Source: Candidatus Sumerlaeota bacterium (GTDB taxonomy: Bacteria > UBP6 > UBA1177). From it: a stretch of DNA of 6,256 nucleotides. The position numbers were made by a program, and so were the translations under genes. Shown in pieces: positions 1 to 5,346 of this stretch (its first letter is position 1; every line of letters begins with the position of its first letter). The stretch is from positions 1-6,256 of the forward strand of contig SLGQ01000114.1 of the NCBI GenBank assembly GCA_007136595.1, in the 5' to 3' direction. The notes under the pieces were generated by a model. That model ran no database searches and had not been told where the DNA came from. It saw only the letters and a list, made by a program, of their open reading frames with translations.

Positions 1-239
1 ACTGGCAGCTCCATCCGCTTGTCGGATTAAATCTGCAACTTCTCATAAACTGTGCCGACCCTTCAGTCATGTCAATTGCCGCAATGAAATTCTCACTTTC
101 CGACAACATAAACCTTGATGCGGGAGCTACACTCTCTTTTGGCAAAAAACCGCAAAAAGGAGATCTTTTCCCCGAACTCCACTCCGAATTCGGAACTTAC
201 CCCCATTTCTTCTATATTAATCTTTCAGCATATTTTTAG
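1..239 (+). CDS. C-terminal end of probable outer-membrane beta-barrel protein (5' truncated)
   Basis: An open frame enters from the left edge (first full codon at 3) and ends at TAG 237-239, giving the last 78 residues. The tail alternates polar and hydrophobic residues in short strands separated by turns (SDNINLDAGATLSFGK, then SEFGTYPHFFYINLSAYF) and ends in Phe. That is the usual C-terminal signature of outer-membrane barrels recognised by the BAM machinery. No specific family can be named from so short a piece, and the start lies outside the window. The last 17 codons and the stop form the left copy of a 58-bp repeat whose second copy lies 1584 bp downstream, behind the AbiE genes. No Rho-independent terminator is visible after the stop. 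The frame is well supported by its composition and its natural stop. The barrel assignment is inference. Confidence 0.7.
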   Translation, partial: WQLHPLVGLNLQLLINCADPSVMSIAAMKFSLSDNINLDAGATLSFGKKPQKGDLFPELHSEFGTYPHFFYINLSAYF

Positions 240-244
240 TTGAT
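187..244 (+). repeat. 58-bp direct repeat, left copy (gene 3' end)
   Basis: This segment matches 1771-1828 at 56 of 58 positions. The two differences are A219/G1803 and A227/G1811. It covers the last 17 codons and the TAG of the upstream barrel gene plus five bases (TTGAT). In the gene's frame the differences are one Asn/Asp change and one silent Ser codon change. The similarity decays immediately on the right. On the left it fades over a few bases, with only scattered matches at 181-186. Confidence 0.97.
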
Positions 245-268
245 TTTTTAAAACATTTCAGACATAAT
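240..268 (+). promoter_or_regulatory. predicted sigma70-type promoter of abiEi-abiEii
   Basis: The -35 box is TTGATT at 240-245 and the -10 box is CATAAT at 263-268, separated by 17 nt. The expected transcription start is near 275, just before the 18-bp palindrome. The first five bases of the -35 box are the end of the left direct repeat. A short inverted repeat (ACATT 253-257, AATGT 266-270) overlaps the -10. Confidence 0.55.
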
Positions 269-277
269 GTGCCTACT

Positions 278-295
278 TGTTGTTAATTAACAACA
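278..295 (+). promoter_or_regulatory. perfect 18-bp palindrome, candidate AbiEi operator
   Basis: TGTTGTTAATTAACAACA is identical to its own reverse complement, with the centre between 286 and 287. It lies directly after the predicted -10 and about 17 bp before the abiEi start codon. AbiEi antitoxins of characterised AbiE systems bind inverted repeats at their own promoter and repress it. A dimeric winged-helix protein bound here would cover the start of transcription. The palindrome is seen directly; its role as operator is inferred. Confidence 0.6.
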
Positions 296-312
296 TTTTG
301 TTTGAGGTTGCG

Positions 313-906
313 ATGAGAAAAAAAGAAGAAAATATTTTTAAAAAGCATGGCGGAAAGCTTAAGATGAGTGAAGCGATAAAATTCGGGATAACAAGGTATA
401 TGCTTTATTCGCTGAGAGACAAGGGAGAGATTGAGCAAATCAGCAGAGGAGTTTTCCGTCTTGCAGATCTTCCTCCTATCACGAATCCCGATATTGTAAC
501 TGTTGTGAGTCGTTTTCCAAATGTTGTGGTTTGTCTTATTTCTGCTCTTTCTTTTCATGGAATAACAACTCAGATACCTCATGAGGTTTTTATCGCAGTA
601 AATCAAAAATCACGGCCCCCGTCAATTGATTTTCCTCCAACAAGTGTTCATAAGTTTTCTGATGAAGCCTTTTTAAAAGGAGTTGAAACTTATGTAATAG
701 ACGGTGTTGATGTGAAAATTTATTCTGTAGAAAAGACTATTGCCGACTGTTTTAAGTTTCGTAACAAAATTGGAATGGATATTGTGCTTGAGGCTCTTAA
801 ACTTTACAAAACACGCAAAGAGTTTAATTCCGATGAACTTCTTAAATATGGAAAAATATGTAGGGTTGAAAAAATTATGAGTCCGTATTTGGAGCTGTTG
901 GTATGA
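313..906 (+). CDS. abiEi: AbiEi family antitoxin / autorepressor (type IV TA system)
   Basis: Antitoxin of an AbiE system: it counteracts the AbiEii nucleotidyltransferase and, in studied cases, represses its own operon. The product is 197 aa, normal for the family. Residues 1-55 look like the N-terminal winged helix (KHGGKLKMSEAIKFGIT, then LRDKGEIEQISRGVFRL). The rest matches the AbiEi core, including FHGITTQIPHEVFIAV (81-96) and the hallmark YSVEKTIADCFKFRNKIGMD (137-156). The ATG at 313 is preferred because GAGG (304-307) stands 5 nt upstream. An upstream in-frame TTG at 277 would place the operator palindrome inside the gene and has no ribosome site. The stop overlaps the abiEii start as ATGA (903-906), so translation is probably coupled. 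Gene identity is firm from motif and partner; repression is by analogy. Confidence 0.9.
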   Translation: MRKKEENIFKKHGGKLKMSEAIKFGITRYMLYSLRDKGEIEQISRGVFRLADLPPITNPDIVTVVSRFPNVVVCLISALSFHGITTQIPHEVFIAVNQKSRPPSIDFPPTSVHKFSDEAFLKGVETYVIDGVDVKIYSVEKTIADCFKFRNKIGMDIVLEALKLYKTRKEFNSDELLKYGKICRVEKIMSPYLELLV

Positions 907-1772
907 GTAAATTAACTAATGCGTCTGATTCTGTGAGACAGAAAATATTAAACCGTGCAAAAAAAGAAAACCGGTCATTTAATGAGCTTCTTCAATATTA
1001 TGCTATGGAGAGATTTTTATATCGTTTATCTGTTTCTAAACATGTCAATAATTTCATTCTTAAAGGTGCTTTATTGCTCAGAGTATGGAACGCCCCTGAG
1101 ATCAGACCTACGATGGATATCGATATGCTTGGCAGAACAGATAACGAAACATCGAATATAATAAAAATCATCAAAGAAATCATTGGTATAAAAGTTGATG
1201 ATGACGGTTTGTTTTTTGATGCCGACTCAGTTAAAATTGAACAAATTACACAAGAAGCAGATTATCAAGGGACAAGAGTTTTTTTTAATGGATTGCTTGG
1301 TAACGCAAAAGTTTACATTCAGATAGATATCGGTTTTGGCGATGTAGTGTTTCCTCGACCGTCTAAAGGAGTCCTTCCGACAGTTCTTGATAGTCCTTCA
1401 GCGGAATTGATGTGTTACAGTCGTGAAAGTGTTGTTGCGGAGAAATTTCATGCAATGGTTAAAATCGGAATGCTTAACAGTAGAATGAAAGATTTTTATG
1501 ATATTTGGCTGTTGTCAAAGAACTACCATTTTGATGCCGAAGATCTTAAAAAAGCCATTGATGCTACATTTAAAAACAAAAGAACCGCTCTTGATAAGGA
1601 TGTTGCCGCTTTTTCCAAAGAATTTACAGACTCTAAACAGACAATGTGGCAGGCATTCAGAAAAAGACTTAAACTTGACAGCACCCCTGAAAATTTTGCT
1701 GAAATAGTTTCTGAAATAGAAAAATTTCTGGCACAAGCCCTTATATTCAAGACCAGAAAAAATAATTCTTAA
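903..1772 (+). CDS. abiEii: AbiEii family nucleotidyltransferase toxin
   Basis: Toxin of the AbiE pair, a DUF1814/MNT-like nucleotidyltransferase of 289 aa. Relatives act on nucleotides or tRNA: the mycobacterial MenT toxins add pyrimidines to tRNA 3' ends. AbiE is known for phage-triggered growth arrest. Visible motifs are ILKGALLLRVW (52-62), RPTMDIDML (68-76) with the paired aspartates D72 and D74, QIDIGFGD (140-147) with a third acidic residue D142, and AEKFHAMV (179-186) followed by RMKDFYDIW (194-202). All expected catalytic residues appear present, so the toxin looks intact. The start overlaps the abiEi stop by 4 nt, and GGAG (891-894) lies 8 nt upstream. Its stop TAA (1770-1772) takes its last two bases from the right direct repeat, so the C-terminus may have been set by the insertion junction. 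The RNA substrate cannot be told from sequence. Confidence 0.92.
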   Translation: MSKLTNASDSVRQKILNRAKKENRSFNELLQYYAMERFLYRLSVSKHVNNFILKGALLLRVWNAPEIRPTMDIDMLGRTDNETSNIIKIIKEIIGIKVDDDGLFFDADSVKIEQITQEADYQGTRVFFNGLLGNAKVYIQIDIGFGDVVFPRPSKGVLPTVLDSPSAELMCYSRESVVAEKFHAMVKIGMLNSRMKDFYDIWLLSKNYHFDAEDLKKAIDATFKNKRTALDKDVAAFSKEFTDSKQTMWQAFRKRLKLDSTPENFAEIVSEIEKFLAQALIFKTRKNNS

Positions 1773-1828
1773 TTCGGAACTTACCCCCATTTCTTCTATA
1801 TTGATCTTTCGGCATATTTTTAGTTGAT
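1771..1828 (+). repeat. 58-bp direct repeat, right copy (orphan gene tail)
   Basis: Second copy of 187-244, with two mismatches (1803 and 1811). Here it is not part of a gene. In the frame corresponding to the barrel gene it would read FGTYPHFFYIDLSAYF and a TAG, without a start codon, because the triplet at 1770-1772 is the abiEii stop instead of Glu. It is either the displaced original 3' end of the barrel gene or the remnant of a second gene copy. Its last five bases (TTGAT) begin the -35 box of the lipoprotein gene. Confidence 0.97.
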
Positions 1829-1852
1829 AAAAAAACAACTTTTCTGTAAAAT
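1824..1852 (+). promoter_or_regulatory. predicted sigma70-type promoter of the lipoprotein gene
   Basis: The -35 box is TTGATA (1824-1829) and the -10 box is TAAAAT (1847-1852), separated by 17 nt. Each matches consensus at 5 of 6 positions. Transcription would begin near 1859. This argues against the in-frame ATG at 1856 and for translation from 1889. The -35 box lies at the end of the right direct repeat. Confidence 0.6.
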
Positions 1853-1888
1853 CAAATGTTTAAGCACGGAGTTTTAACCGAGGTGCGA

Positions 1889-3160
1889 ATGAAAAAAGAA
1901 AAAATTGTTGTTATATTGATCGTTTTTACTTCCATTTTTTTTGGTTGCTCTAAAACCCCGACATATGAATTAGGAATAGTTGATGGTTTATCCGATGATT
2001 TGTCCGATGAAGTTTTAACTGAGCCGGATGATTTCCCTGATGAAGAAACGGAAGACGATGGTGAAAATGATATAGATTCTTTACTGTGTAGAGATGGAGA
2101 AGTGAAGAACTGTGTTGATTTTGAGTCTTTTGAAAGATGTGTTGACGGTTTGTGGGAAACTATTTCTCTTGAGCATAAAGAGTTGGAGTGGTCGTGTCGG
2201 GACATAATGAAATGGGATGAAGCAATCACTTTTTGTGAGGGTTTAGGTGGGAGATTTCCTAACATACAGGAAGTTAGAATGTTGATAAAGGAATGTCCAC
2301 AGACGGAATATCCGCAACCGGATGGGCAGGAACCCTGGTGTGAAGTAGAAGATCCATGGAGTTTGGGTGACTCTGACTGTAGTGGATGTGCCGCTAGCGG
2401 CATTGGAAAATATAGTGTTTTTGGGGATCCGAATTTGCTCTTGTCTTCCTCATCCCTGTTGGACACCACCGAACATGCTTGGTTTGTGCATTTCCTCGAT
2501 GGCTCTGTGTCCGGCATCCACAAGAGTTTTAGAACCAGTGTCAGGTGTGTGAGAGATGCCTGCAAGATTGAAGGAGACATAAGAGTTGTTTCATGCGGGT
2601 TTAACGATAATGGAGATCAGAAACAGATTTGTACTGACGGTACATGGATTGATCAAGGTGTTTGTGAGGATCCTGATGAATGTGAAAATGGAGGTGTGAA
2701 GAATTGTGTTGATTTTCAATCTTTTGAAAGATGTGTTGACGGTTTGTGGGAAACTATTTCTCTTGAGCATAAAGATTTGGAGTGGTCGTGTATGTCTCCG
2801 GACATTATTAACTGGCAGGATGCCATGGGTTATTGTGAAGATAAGGGATGGAGGCTTCCCACCATAAGTGAACTCAGGACACTTATTCAGAATTGTTCTG
2901 TCACAGAGACAGGAGGAAGTTGCGGGGTTACGGATAATTGCTTGTTGTGGAGTGATTGCTGGAGCGAAGATGTTTGCTGGGGATGTTCTTTTAACAGTAG
3001 TGGAAAATACAGCGTTTTCAAGGAGACAAGTGTGCTTTGGTCTTCTTCGTCCCGTGTGGATTCCACCGACTATGCTTGGCATGTGAACTTCAACTACGGC
3101 ATAATATTCCACCTTCCCAAAACTTACAACATCTATGCCAGGTGTGTGAGGTCACGGTAA
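1889..3160 (+). CDS. lipoprotein with two Lcl_C (DUF1566) domains
   Basis: Predicted surface or periplasmic lipoprotein of 423 aa from the ATG at 1889, with GAGG (1880-1883) 5 nt upstream. An in-frame ATG at 1856 lies too close to the -10 to be transcribed. Residues 1-20 form a lipoprotein signal (KK, hydrophobic core, FFGC), with Ser at +2 favouring outer-membrane sorting. An acidic spacer follows (32-63, 17 of 32 residues Asp or Glu). Then come two units, each a Cys-rich linker plus an Lcl_C domain (about 106-222 and 306-421). Diagnostic motifs in unit 2 are WQDAMGYCEDKGWRLPTISELRTLI, WSSSS and a closing ARCVR. Between the units, 226-269 hold a Cys/Asp segment (SCGFNDNGDQKQICTDGTW). The many paired cysteines suggest disulfides outside the cytoplasm. 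The Lcl_C name comes from a Legionella collagen-like adhesin; a binding role here is possible but unproven. Confidence 0.87.
   Translation: MKKEKIVVILIVFTSIFFGCSKTPTYELGIVDGLSDDLSDEVLTEPDDFPDEETEDDGENDIDSLLCRDGEVKNCVDFESFERCVDGLWETISLEHKELEWSCRDIMKWDEAITFCEGLGGRFPNIQEVRMLIKECPQTEYPQPDGQEPWCEVEDPWSLGDSDCSGCAASGIGKYSVFGDPNLLLSSSSLLDTTEHAWFVHFLDGSVSGIHKSFRTSVRCVRDACKIEGDIRVVSCGFNDNGDQKQICTDGTWIDQGVCEDPDECENGGVKNCVDFQSFERCVDGLWETISLEHKDLEWSCMSPDIINWQDAMGYCEDKGWRLPTISELRTLIQNCSVTETGGSCGVTDNCLLWSDCWSEDVCWGCSFNSSGKYSVFKETSVLWSSSSRVDSTDYAWHVNFNYGIIFHLPKTYNIYARCVRSR
2102..2197 (+). repeat. internal 96-bp repeat, copy 1 (lipoprotein linker)
   Basis: This segment matches 2696-2791 at 92 of 96 positions. 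It encodes residues 72-103, the linker before the first Lcl_C domain, including SFERCVDGLWETISLEHK. The copies are 594 bp (198 codons) apart and in the same frame. Confidence 0.97.
2696..2791 (+). repeat. internal 96-bp repeat, copy 2 (lipoprotein linker)
   Basis: Second copy, encoding residues 270-301, the linker before the second Lcl_C domain. Three of the four differences from copy 1 lie in two codons (Glu/Gln at 79/277 and Glu/Asp at 98/296). The fourth is a silent Asn codon change. The similarity falls sharply just after TGGTCGTGT. Confidence 0.97.
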
Positions 3161-3172
3161 ATGAATTGAAGA

Positions 3173-3261
3173 ATGGTGACCGCATTTTCTCATCTTATTC
3201 TTCCCTCTATTCTGTTTGTCTTGAGCCAGTCGAAAGGAGCCTCTCAAAAATCTGTCACCAT
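3173..3261. repeat. small inverted-repeat element in the intergenic gap
   Basis: ATGGTGAC (3173-3180) and GTCACCAT (3254-3261) are perfect reverse complements 73 bp apart. Just inside them ATTTT (3184-3188) and AAAAT (3247-3251) could also pair. The arms enclose a segment with TTGAGCCAGTCGAAAGGAGC (3221-3240), which resembles the short TGAGC..GTCGAA-type repeats scattered through many bacterial genomes. The loop is too long and the arms are not GC-rich, so a classic terminator is unlikely. It may be a dispersed-repeat or miniature-element remnant. Nothing in the rest of the 175-bp gap looks coding. Confidence 0.35.
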
Positions 3262-3279
3262 ATTTTTAACAAATAGAAC

Positions 3280-3308
3280 TTGCTCACAGATAATGTTTAT
3301 GCTATAGA
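3280..3308 (+). promoter_or_regulatory. predicted promoter of the Yip1-ispF-gltX operon
   Basis: The -35 box is TTGCTC (3280-3285) and the -10 box is TATAGA (3303-3308), separated by 17 nt. Transcription would start near 3315, followed by a strong GGAGG (3327-3331) 4 nt before the ATG at 3336. The hexamers are imperfect, but spacing and position fit. Confidence 0.45.
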
Positions 3309-3335
3309 TATTGTCTGAATTTTTTCGGAGGAGAA

Positions 3336-4262
3336 ATGATCACCGAATGTCCTTCCTGCAAAAAAACAATTTCAGCAGGTAATCCGGGTGTTAGAGTGTG
3401 CCCGAAGTGCAACGCTGTCATAAAAGTTGGGGACCCTCTAAAAGATGAGGAGAACAAAGTTGTTAAAACTGCCGATCAGATAAAAAAAGAATCCGGCACA
3501 AAAAACGATAAAAAAGAAACCCGGTCACCTCAAAGTTTGCTTGACAAACTAAGGAGCGAAATCGGGGAAGAGGCAGCAAAGGAAAAACAGGAAAAAAGGA
3601 AATACACGGGGCTTTTTAAGGGAACACCATGGGATAACTGGAAAAACATCGGGTTTGCTGAAGCTTTGTTCCAAACAACAGTTGAAATAACGAAAAGACC
3701 GACAAAGTTTTTCAGGAACATGAAGTTTGCGGTAAAACCGGGACTAATTCCGATTTACGGGATGATAGCCGCTTTCCTTGCAACTCTTTTTCAGACATTC
3801 TGGATACTTAGAATTTTTCAGGGTTTATATCCCGATTTTGAATCTTTTTCAACTGCGATGTCAAGTCTTCCGGCAGTCGGGCTTTCAATGTTAGCCAATG
3901 AAGATAAACTGAAATTGGTTTTTAATGCGATGTATCCTGATTCATCAACTCTCTTCGTTCAAATTTTGATAGCACCAATAATGTCAATAATAATAACAGC
4001 TTTCATTCTTCATTTGGGCAGTGTTCTTTTAGGGAGCAGAACAAGATTGAACCATTTTTACCGTATGAGCGGTTTTGTTATGATAACCGGAGTTTTAGGA
4101 ATAGTACCGGTTATCGGTAATATTGCAGGTTTTTTCTGGAGAACGGTACTGGTTTTTAAGGGGGGAAGGGTGGTAAACAACTTTTCTTCGCAAAAGGCAG
4201 CCGGATTCACAGTGTTTTATGTTGTCATACATCTTTTGTTCAGTTTTATGGGGATACTATGA
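3336..4262 (+). CDS. zinc ribbon-Yip1 domain integral membrane protein
   Basis: Membrane protein of 308 aa with a cytoplasmic zinc-binding head. C5-x2-C8 and C22-x2-C25 form an N-terminal zinc ribbon (CPSC, CPKC). Residues 30-90 are a Lys/Glu-rich, probably extended linker. A conserved amphipathic stretch follows (PWDNWKNIGFAEALFQTTVEITKRPTKFFRNM). The C-terminal half is a Yip1-like domain with hydrophobic segments near 136-160, 205-233, 246-275 and 288-308. Typical features are the A-P before the second segment, an L-H-L within it and the I-P-V-I-G turn in the third. Bacterial members of this architecture have no established function. The gene opens an operon, and its last four bases (ATGA) overlap the ispF start. 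GGAGG at 3327-3331 supports the start. The family call is firm at architecture level; no role in isoprenoid or tRNA metabolism should be read from the neighbourhood. Confidence 0.83.
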   Translation: MITECPSCKKTISAGNPGVRVCPKCNAVIKVGDPLKDEENKVVKTADQIKKESGTKNDKKETRSPQSLLDKLRSEIGEEAAKEKQEKRKYTGLFKGTPWDNWKNIGFAEALFQTTVEITKRPTKFFRNMKFAVKPGLIPIYGMIAAFLATLFQTFWILRIFQGLYPDFESFSTAMSSLPAVGLSMLANEDKLKLVFNAMYPDSSTLFVQILIAPIMSIIITAFILHLGSVLLGSRTRLNHFYRMSGFVMITGVLGIVPVIGNIAGFFWRTVLVFKGGRVVNNFSSQKAAGFTVFYVVIHLLFSFMGIL

Positions 4263-4741
4263 CATACAGAGTGGGAACAGGGATAGATGTTCATAAATTT
4301 GATAATGAAAGAGAACTGTGGCTTGGCGGAATATTGATAGAAGGTCATCCGGGTCTTGCAGGACACAGTGATGCCGATGTAATGATCCATGCCCTTATAG
4401 ACGCCTTGCTCGGGGCTTCAGGCTTTGGAGACATCGGTGAAATGTTCCCCGACACGGACAATGCATTTAAAGGTATCAGAAGCACTTTGCTGCTGAAAAA
4501 AGTATATGAAAAAATTTCGCAAAACGGATGGAATATTGTAAACATTGATTGTGTTATAGTTTGTGAAAGTCCGAGGATCTTTCCTCACAGAGATATTATG
4601 AGGAAGACGGTTGCAGAAATACTTGATATTCCTGTTGACAGGATAATGATAAAAGGAAAAACATCTGAGAAACTCGGTTTTACCGGAAGGGGCGAAGGTA
4701 TTTTTTCAAATGTTGTGGTTCTTCTTGAAAAAAGGGGGTAG
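4259..4741 (+). CDS. ispF: 2-C-methyl-D-erythritol 2,4-cyclodiphosphate synthase
   Basis: Cytoplasmic enzyme of the MEP (non-mevalonate) isoprenoid pathway. It cyclises CDP-methylerythritol 2-phosphate to methylerythritol cyclodiphosphate with release of CMP. The product is 160 aa, full length for the trimeric family. The metal ligands appear as D10 and H12 in GTGIDVHKF and H44 in GHSDADVMIHALIDALLGA. GFGDIGEMFPDTD (55-67) follows, and near the end TSEKLGFTGRGEGI, the conserved substrate-loop region. All catalytic positions I can align are present. The start overlaps the upstream stop by 4 nt, so it depends on translational coupling, and only a weak GGGGA precedes it. The CDP-ME synthase gene ispD, often adjacent, is not in this window, and the protein is too short to be an IspDF fusion. 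Confidence 0.97.
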   Translation: MTYRVGTGIDVHKFDNERELWLGGILIEGHPGLAGHSDADVMIHALIDALLGASGFGDIGEMFPDTDNAFKGIRSTLLLKKVYEKISQNGWNIVNIDCVIVCESPRIFPHRDIMRKTVAEILDIPVDRIMIKGKTSEKLGFTGRGEGIFSNVVVLLEKRG

Positions 4742-4743
4742 AG

Positions 4744-5346
4744 ATGAGAAAAATAAGTTTTTCTTTCGGTAGAAAAAATTATACCACTTTCATAATTGCA
4801 TCTCTGGTTCTTCTATATGCCATATATTCTTCAATTGACGGAGTTGTTTATTACTTTTCGGATACTGAACCCATAGCTCTTGGAGATGCCATGGAGCTGA
4901 ACGAAGAAGCTTTTGCGAAAGTTTCTGACGGTGACTTTGTTGAAGTTAGAGGCATTACATCTCTTCAGGGCGGCAGCCTTGATAAAGGGTTCCTCGGCAA
5001 ACGCCACTTCATTTACTATTTAAACGGTTCGGCAAAATTCATAATAATTGAAGAATCAACTGACGATGAAAGAAAAGGACCCGTCAGAAAAACCATAAGA
5101 GGGAGAGCACATCTTTTCAGAACAAACAGGCAGGCTCAGAAAATGAGAGAATTCTTTTTAAAAAGCCTGTTCCTTGAAATGGATGATGACGGGATTTTCA
5201 TTGAAGCAGGTCTGGAACCCCGCAAAAACCACACAACACCTCTGTTCTTTTCCATATTGATCGGTCTGATGATCCTGAACATAGTCCTTTTTATAAAATA
5301 TCTGAAAAAAGATGAATCTGTAGAGGAGGATTTTGATGACTACTGA
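4744..5346 (+). CDS. uncharacterised protein with two transmembrane segments
   Basis: I do not recognise the family. The product is 200 aa. A basic N-terminus precedes a first membrane segment at about 14-37. Then come about 125 residues of soluble domain and a second membrane segment at about 166-186. A short acidic tail (KKDESVEEDFDDY) ends the protein. With both ends inside by the positive-inside trend, the middle domain would face the periplasm. That domain begins with an alternating beta-rich stretch (DGDFVEVRGITSLQGGSL, then KRHFIYYLNGSAKFIIIEE) reminiscent of a small beta-barrel or OB-like fold. This is a guess from pattern only. It starts 2 nt after ispF with the GGGGG of the ispF end as ribosome site, and overlaps gltX by 11 nt, so it is co-transcribed with both. 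The tight packing and conventional composition indicate a real gene. Confidence 0.8.
   Translation: MRKISFSFGRKNYTTFIIASLVLLYAIYSSIDGVVYYFSDTEPIALGDAMELNEEAFAKVSDGDFVEVRGITSLQGGSLDKGFLGKRHFIYYLNGSAKFIIIEESTDDERKGPVRKTIRGRAHLFRTNRQAQKMREFFLKSLFLEMDDDGIFIEAGLEPRKNHTTPLFFSILIGLMILNIVLFIKYLKKDESVEEDFDDY

Larger units (their letters stand above)
187..1828. mobile_element. AbiE island bracketed by direct repeats of a gene 3' end
   Basis: A complete two-gene AbiE module with its own promoter and operator sits exactly between two 58-bp direct repeats. The left repeat is the functional 3' end of the neighbouring barrel gene and the right one is an orphan duplicate. Integration at the 3' end of a gene, leaving a restored coding end, is how many genomic islands insert. 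It would also allow loss of one 1584-bp unit by recombination between the repeats. No integrase, transposase or terminal inverted repeat is present, so the mechanism is unknown. Alternatives are tandem duplication of the barrel gene followed by replacement of its middle, or homologous recombination on short shared flanks. The repeats are certain; mobility is inferred. Confidence 0.5.

Noticed and set aside
187..244. Attachment site of a tRNA-type integrative element
   Set aside because: No tRNA gene, integrase or tRNA-like sequence is present; the repeat is a protein-coding gene end.
277..312. Extended N-terminus for AbiEi from TTG at 277
   Set aside because: It would encode the operator palindrome, begins at about the predicted transcription start without a ribosome site, and ATG 313 has GAGG at ideal spacing.
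1856..1888. Extended N-terminus of the lipoprotein from ATG 1856
   Set aside because: It lies 4 bp after the -10 box, has no ribosome site, and would put 11 residues ahead of a standard lipoprotein signal peptide.
2389..2402. 14-bp perfect palindrome TGCCGCTAGCGGCA inside the lipoprotein gene
   Set aside because: It lies in the middle of a coding domain, far from any promoter, and the coding frame reads through it (CAASG). Most likely chance.
1852..2580. Long open frame on the minus strand opposite the lipoprotein gene (242 codons)
   Set aside because: It is Ser/Pro-rich and mirrors codon use of the plus-strand gene, has no recognisable domain, and overlaps a gene with clear family motifs.
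2591..3112. Minus-strand open frame opposite the second Lcl_C unit (173 codons)
   Set aside because: Antisense shadow of a supported gene, with no motifs and no ribosome site.
3173..3261. Rho-independent terminator after the lipoprotein gene
   Set aside because: The arms are 73 bp apart and only 8 bp long, and no compact GC-rich hairpin precedes a T-run.
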